Made by a program: the position numbers and the translations under genes
The notes under the pieces: model-generated
What the model was told of the DNA's origin: nothing
Database searches by the model: none
Seen by the model: only the letters and a program-made list of their open reading frames with translations
Shown: positions 60,451 to 64,000 of the stretch, one piece after another
Layout: every line of letters starts with the position of its first letter
How positions within the stretch are numbered: position 1 is the stretch's first letter
NCBI RefSeq assembly: GCF_900102925.1
Contig: NZ_FNKI01000002.1
Coordinates: forward strand, 744,001-808,000
Direction: 5' to 3'
Length of the DNA stretch: 64,000 nucleotides
From: Flagellimonas zhangzhouensis
Lineage (GTDB): Bacteria; Bacteroidota; Bacteroidia; Flavobacteriales; Flavobacteriaceae

Positions 60451-62097
60451 TTAATGGAATTGATAATCGGTTCCTGGTAATTGGGACAGCACATTCGGAC
60501 CTAAATCCAAAGCTTGTGCGCGACCATCGAGGGCAGGAGCAATGGTGCCTTTCTCTTTTAGATATTCCTCGATCACATCATGAATGGTATAGTCCATCAC
60601 TTCGGTTTCCACGGTATTGGACATACGACATAGCGTGGGCAGGGGTTCGCCCTCCCTGCGACAGGCGGACATGGTGTACAATTTATCCTCCTGCATGGGT
60701 TTGCCACCAATTGTAATGGATGCTACGCGTTCGCCTTTGGGCTTGTTCGCATAAAAGGTGAGTTCCATGCCCGAAAAGCGCACCAACCAGCCCCCAAAAC
60801 GTTCTGTGGGGTTTTGTGCGAAGACATTGTGCAGTTCTTGTTCCAACCAATCCTTGATTTGTTTGCCGCTTGCCTTTCCGATTTTAACCTTTTCGTTTAC
60901 GGGCAACATGCTCCAAAGGTTTGCTTTGGTGATGGGTGATTTCCCGCCTTCTTTTACCGAAATGGGGGTACTGAACCGAAACCCGTTGGAAATGGAAATA
61001 TCCGCCCCCGTTTTCCATCGGGCGGCATCGGTGATAAAGTTGTCCATGGGATTTTCCACCACAAAATAGCGGTAGAGTGGCACACTGGTATAGCCCAACA
61101 CTTGATGGGCCTCTTCTTGATAGGGCGCGGTCGCCTCGTTAATGATCGAATCCACTTTTTCGTCTGCTTCATATTTGGATGGGTCAACCTCCATGAGCTC
61201 GTAATCCTCGTTTACGATTTTTCCGTTTTTAAGGGTCAAGCTGAGTTTGCCCACAAAGGAGGCAAAAGCTCCAGGTTCGGTGACTTTGGTGTATTTGGCC
61301 TGCAAGGGTTTACGGATGCGTTCGTGGGTATCGTTCCCCAGCACATAGTCTACACGCTCCAAAGCGGGATGGTTCGCCAAATCGTATTGTTTGCTGATGC
61401 CGATATGCGTTACCAAAAACAGCACATCCACACCTTGTTTGTCCTTAAGTTCCGAGATCAAAGCTTCCAGATTTTCGGCTATGGGGTCAAAACGGATGCC
61501 CTCGCTGAACGATGGGTTCTGGCGCACAGGAATTTCTGGGTCGTTATAAGAAATGAATCCCAATTTTACGCCTTTGAGTTCTTTTATAAAATATTGAGGA
61601 AACAGGGATTCCCCAGTAGCTTCGTGGTACATATTGGCCGAAATAACGGGCGTATCGTACTGGGTGAGGACGTCCATCATGGTCTGTTTGCCATAAACCA
61701 CCTCCCAGTTCCCAGGAATCAGAAAATCATAATCCATGGCCTTGATAATGGGCGAGAAGGCCATTCCCTCGGACAGAGCGGCATAGGCACTGCCTTGGAT
61801 AAGGTCGCCACCGTCCAGAATAAGGGTGCCGTCGGGGTTTTTGTTGCGTTCTTCCTCAAAAAGGGTCTTCATGTGGGCGAGACCTCCCAATTTTCGAAAG
61901 GTGATCTGTTCGTTTTCCCAAAACAGTTCGTCGTGGGGAAACAATTGCCCATGAATGTCGGCGGTCTGTAAAATGGTGATGGTCTGTTCGGTATTGTTGG
62001 CTTCGGTTTTGGACTGTTTGCATGCAGTCAGACTACCAATTAAAACAACGGCGAACAGTAATCGAAAGCGAATTGAGGTTGAATATACGTTGGGCAT
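60451..62097 (-). CDS. 5'-nucleotidase/UshA-like metallophosphatase lipoprotein
   Basis: 548 aa. Lipobox VLIGSLTAC (about Cys25). N-terminal calcineurin-like phosphoesterase domain with metal motifs LQTADIHGQLFPHDE, LDGGDLIQGSAYAALSE, GNWEV (GNHE in most relatives, so the histidine is replaced here), VTHIGISKQYDLA and GNDTHERI. C-terminal 5'-nucleotidase domain with NFITDAARWKTGADISISNG, RFGGWLVRFSGMELTF, TMSACRREGEPL. Likely hydrolyses nucleotides or nucleotide sugars outside the inner membrane. The odd Trp in place of His in the GNHE motif may alter metal binding or activity. Confidence 0.92.
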   Translation of the reverse strand: MPNVYSTSIRFRLLFAVVLIGSLTACKQSKTEANNTEQTITILQTADIHGQLFPHDELFWENEQITFRKLGGLAHMKTLFEEERNKNPDGTLILDGGDLIQGSAYAALSEGMAFSPIIKAMDYDFLIPGNWEVVYGKQTMMDVLTQYDTPVISANMYHEATGESLFPQYFIKELKGVKLGFISYNDPEIPVRQNPSFSEGIRFDPIAENLEALISELKDKQGVDVLFLVTHIGISKQYDLANHPALERVDYVLGNDTHERIRKPLQAKYTKVTEPGAFASFVGKLSLTLKNGKIVNEDYELMEVDPSKYEADEKVDSIINEATAPYQEEAHQVLGYTSVPLYRYFVVENPMDNFITDAARWKTGADISISNGFRFSTPISVKEGGKSPITKANLWSMLPVNEKVKIGKASGKQIKDWLEQELHNVFAQNPTERFGGWLVRFSGMELTFYANKPKGERVASITIGGKPMQEDKLYTMSACRREGEPLPTLCRMSNTVETEVMDYTIHDVIEEYLKEKGTIAPALDGRAQALDLGPNVLSQLPGTDYQFH

Positions 62098-62116
62098 ATT
62101 CCAAAGAAAACAAGAA

Positions 62117-62147
62117 AGTTACAAATAGGATGTAACTAAAGTTACAT
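62117..62147. promoter_or_regulatory. Triple AGTTACA inverted/direct repeat upstream of the 5'-nucleotidase gene
   Basis: AGTTACA at 62117-62123, then a perfect inverted repeat ATGTAACT-AA-AGTTACAT at 62130-62147. It sits 20-50 bp before the ATG at 62097, the position of an operator. The binding protein is not identified. Confidence 0.5.
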
Positions 62148-62252
62148 TGATAAATTGAGCATACTTAAAAATTGGTATGGTTTGGCAATATTTATGTGGT
62201 GGTAAATTGAAGGGTTGATTAGAATTTTATTTTGTTGCAAAGCTGAAGTAGA

Positions 62253-63071
62253 CTAGTTTACTACTTGCATAGATATTATTCTTACATCCTGCATAGGTCT
62301 ATCGTTTTTATCAGTTTCTACTTTTGCAATTGAATCTACCACGTTCATTCCTGTCAACACCTCACCGAAAACTGTAAATAATCTATCATTAAAAGGAGTT
62401 CCACCATACTTTCGATAGTAGGCTTTGTGTTCTTCTGGAATCTGATAAAGGTCTAAATTCTCTTCACTGGCCCTAATATTCCTAACACTATCATACAATT
62501 GACCATATAACTCCCAATCATGCTCTTCATATGCTTTTTGCACTGTGTTGTATAGAGAAGAATTAGAATCTGCATGAAAAAAGTTATACAGGTCCAGATT
62601 TTTATTTATCCAATTCTCCATTTTACTAAATGAACTGTCTGGCACAGGGCCCTCTTGTACAATCACGAACTGCGAAGCCGAAGAATAGAAATCTGGATTG
62701 CCATCATGGGCTGCTGAAAGAGAGCCTCTCTTATGAAAAATTGTATCAATGATTTCTGATGGGACTAAATAATCCAAGTCTCCGTATCCAAGTTGTTGGC
62801 CAGGTTGTGCATCAAAGCTGTCGGGGTCTCCTGTTTGAATAATAAAGTTATCAATAACTCTGTGGAATAATAAACTATCATAGAAGTTTTCTTTTACCAA
62901 CTTCAAGAAATTGTCTCGATGCAAAGGAGTTTCGTTATATAATTCTACAAGTATGTCCCCTTTGGTTGTGGCAATTTCAACTTTAATTCTTTCTTCAACT
63001 AATTGTTTTTTCTCTTCCTTTTTTGATTTCATACAGGATGATAATAGAATAAGAATTACTAAGTATTTCAT
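62253..63071 (-). CDS. Cyclophilin-type peptidylprolyl isomerase lipoprotein with insertion
   Basis: 272 aa from ATG 63071 (MKYLVILILLSSC lipobox); an ATG three codons earlier is also possible. Cyclophilin core: IATTKGDILVELYNETPLHRDNFLKL, LLFHRVIDNFIIQTGDP, GSLSAAHDGNPDFYSSASQFVI, and, after an insertion of about 85 residues, LFTVFGEVLTGMNVVDSIA. The helical, Asp/Tyr-rich insertion (roughly residues 135-220, with LDLYNFF, AYEEHDWELYGQLYDSVR) sits next to the active groove. It likely folds proteins in the periplasm. Confidence 0.92.
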   Translation of the reverse strand: MKYLVILILLSSCMKSKKEEKKQLVEERIKVEIATTKGDILVELYNETPLHRDNFLKLVKENFYDSLLFHRVIDNFIIQTGDPDSFDAQPGQQLGYGDLDYLVPSEIIDTIFHKRGSLSAAHDGNPDFYSSASQFVIVQEGPVPDSSFSKMENWINKNLDLYNFFHADSNSSLYNTVQKAYEEHDWELYGQLYDSVRNIRASEENLDLYQIPEEHKAYYRKYGGTPFNDRLFTVFGEVLTGMNVVDSIAKVETDKNDRPMQDVRIISMQVVN

Positions 63072-63159
63072 GTGGCTCATATTCGTGGTAACGTTAAAGA
63101 TTGATTCGTTTCATATGTTTAAAATTCAGTAAATTGCTGTAAAACAATGCGTTTTATGT

Positions 63160-63909
63160 TTAAGGAGCATCCTCATAGGTCTCACATTGCACAATGATTT
63201 TTAAGATAAGTCTTTGGGCCTCTTGGTAAAAACCCAACATAAACCCATTGTGGGTCACCCGTTCTGCCAATATGTTTTCAAAAAAGGGGTTGCGCAACAA
63301 TGCCTCATTCGAGCGATTAAAACCTGTTGTACCTTTGGTTATGGAAGTCATCAAAGGCATGTTTCGATTGACGGCATTGGCCGCCAAAAAGTCGAAATAA
63401 CTGATGCCGCGTTCTGTATAAAAATCGGACCAATCCAATAAATTTCCGTAAAAGCTGTCCCATTCAATCAAAAGTAGCTTTAGCTCCTCGTTGGAAAGAT
63501 TGGACAATTTGCCCGAGCTTTTAATATTTTCCATGGTGTACAGGCTAGGATCCCAAACGGACATTCTGGGCGTCATATCGAGCAAGCTATCCATTTCTTT
63601 TAATGAACCAAATTCGTAATCGGGCCCCGTATGCTCCAATAAAGTGTTGCCAGCACTCATAAATGCTTGGATACCTTGAATATTTCCTTCGAGTTGTTCT
63701 AGATTTTTTTCAAATTCGAGTTTAAGGCTGGCGATGGTCTCTTTCTCTTGTTTGGCGAGTTTGCGGTTTTCGTTCCAGTTGTTGATCTGTAAAGCGATTA
63801 AAATGCCAATAACCACCAATATAATTTCGCCTAAAGCATAGATCAGATATTTGGTGAATTTGTTTTCGGCTAGCAGTCGTTGCCGAATATTGCGAAAAAA
63901 TCGAATCAC
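63160..63909 (-). CDS. DUF6090 family membrane protein
   Basis: 249 aa. Begins MIRFFRNIRQRLLAENKFTK followed by one membrane helix (LGEIILVVIGILIALQINNW) and NENRKLAKQEK, the DUF6090 opening found many times per genome in marine Bacteroidota; then a periplasmic helical domain with LEFEKNLEQLEGNIQGIQAF and ENIKSSGKLSNLSNEELKLLLIEW. Function unknown. Adjacent to the window end; 91 bases upstream of it hold no gene I can support. Confidence 0.85.
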   Translation of the reverse strand: MIRFFRNIRQRLLAENKFTKYLIYALGEIILVVIGILIALQINNWNENRKLAKQEKETIASLKLEFEKNLEQLEGNIQGIQAFMSAGNTLLEHTGPDYEFGSLKEMDSLLDMTPRMSVWDPSLYTMENIKSSGKLSNLSNEELKLLLIEWDSFYGNLLDWSDFYTERGISYFDFLAANAVNRNMPLMTSITKGTTGFNRSNEALLRNPFFENILAERVTHNGFMLGFYQEAQRLILKIIVQCETYEDAP

Positions 63910-64000
63910 AGAAGGTTGGTTTTCCTAAAGATATGATTTTTATGTAATTAGATATGCTGATTTGTATGGATGGTGGCAGAATGATTCTCGTTGGTCAGCG

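Noticed and set aside
61102-61971. Long open frame (289 codons) antisense to the 5'-nucleotidase gene
   Set aside because: It is the shadow of a clearly conserved coding sequence on the other strand and shows no family pattern.

Overview
The window reads as chromosomal DNA of a marine-type Flavobacteriaceae bacterium (Bacteroidota). Reasons: the DNA is AT-rich; gene families typical of that group are present (DUF2490, DUF4199, DUF6090, the alternative bacterial GlmU-like protein, a CXXC-20-CXXC protein, type B L31, and the ECF sigma / membrane protein / 'sensor of ECF' trio); there are many lipoproteins with lipoboxes; Shine-Dalgarno sites are nearly absent; and several promoters match the Bacteroidota -7 box TAnnTTTG. 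I see no rRNA, tRNA, IS element, prophage, integrase or CRISPR array.

Layout. 0.1-6.2 kb (minus): secreted or lipoprotein hydrolases (S9 peptidase, DUF2490 and YceI-like proteins, two tandem amidohydrolases). 6.3-11.1 kb (plus): an MFS transporter and a very large ThuA / glucose-sorbosone dehydrogenase / PKD / cytochrome c fusion lipoprotein. 11.2-14.1 kb (minus): secreted M1 and M28 metallopeptidases. 14.2-19.9 kb: a trehalose module, with a fused trehalose-6-phosphate synthase/phosphatase next to a beta-propeller protein carrying two SnoaL-like domains, and divergent from a GH15 (trehalase-like) hydrolase. 19.9-28.5 kb (minus): a fatty-acid beta-oxidation locus, marR-fadN-[four-helix-bundle gene]-fadA-fadE, plus fadD. 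It has a perfect 30-bp palindrome at the marR promoter. 28.6-37.1 kb: housekeeping genes (purL, an M20 hydrolase, an rRNA cytosine methyltransferase, a BNR/YCF48-like lipoprotein). 37.2-39.9 kb: an outer-membrane beta-barrel protein and a long Ala/Asp-rich coiled-coil lipoprotein. 40.8-46.6 kb: a surface-glycan acylation cluster (MBOAT, SGNH, three FemAB/GNAT-type acyltransferases), bounded on both sides by repeat-rich non-coding DNA. 47-54 kb (minus): an ECF sigma operon, an MsbA-like ABC exporter, a phospho-sugar mutase, a GT2 glycosyltransferase and DUF4199. 54.2-55.7 kb (plus): L31 type B and the GlmU-like protein. 55.7-64 kb (minus): small metabolic and secreted proteins, a Crp/Fnr regulator, a 5'-nucleotidase lipoprotein, a cyclophilin and DUF6090.

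Five non-coding stretches longer than 300 bp (26.3-26.7, 34.1-34.8, 39.9-40.8, 46.6-47.0 and 48.5-48.9 kb) are built from the same few recurring sequence words, often in inverted orientation. The two observations I think most deserve follow-up are the four-helix-bundle (23S rRNA intervening-sequence-protein family) gene, which sits between imperfect inverted repeats inside the fad operon, and the acylation cluster with its duplicated acyltransferase. Bidirectional palindromic terminators separate several convergent genes; two share a CCGCAATTGCGG core.
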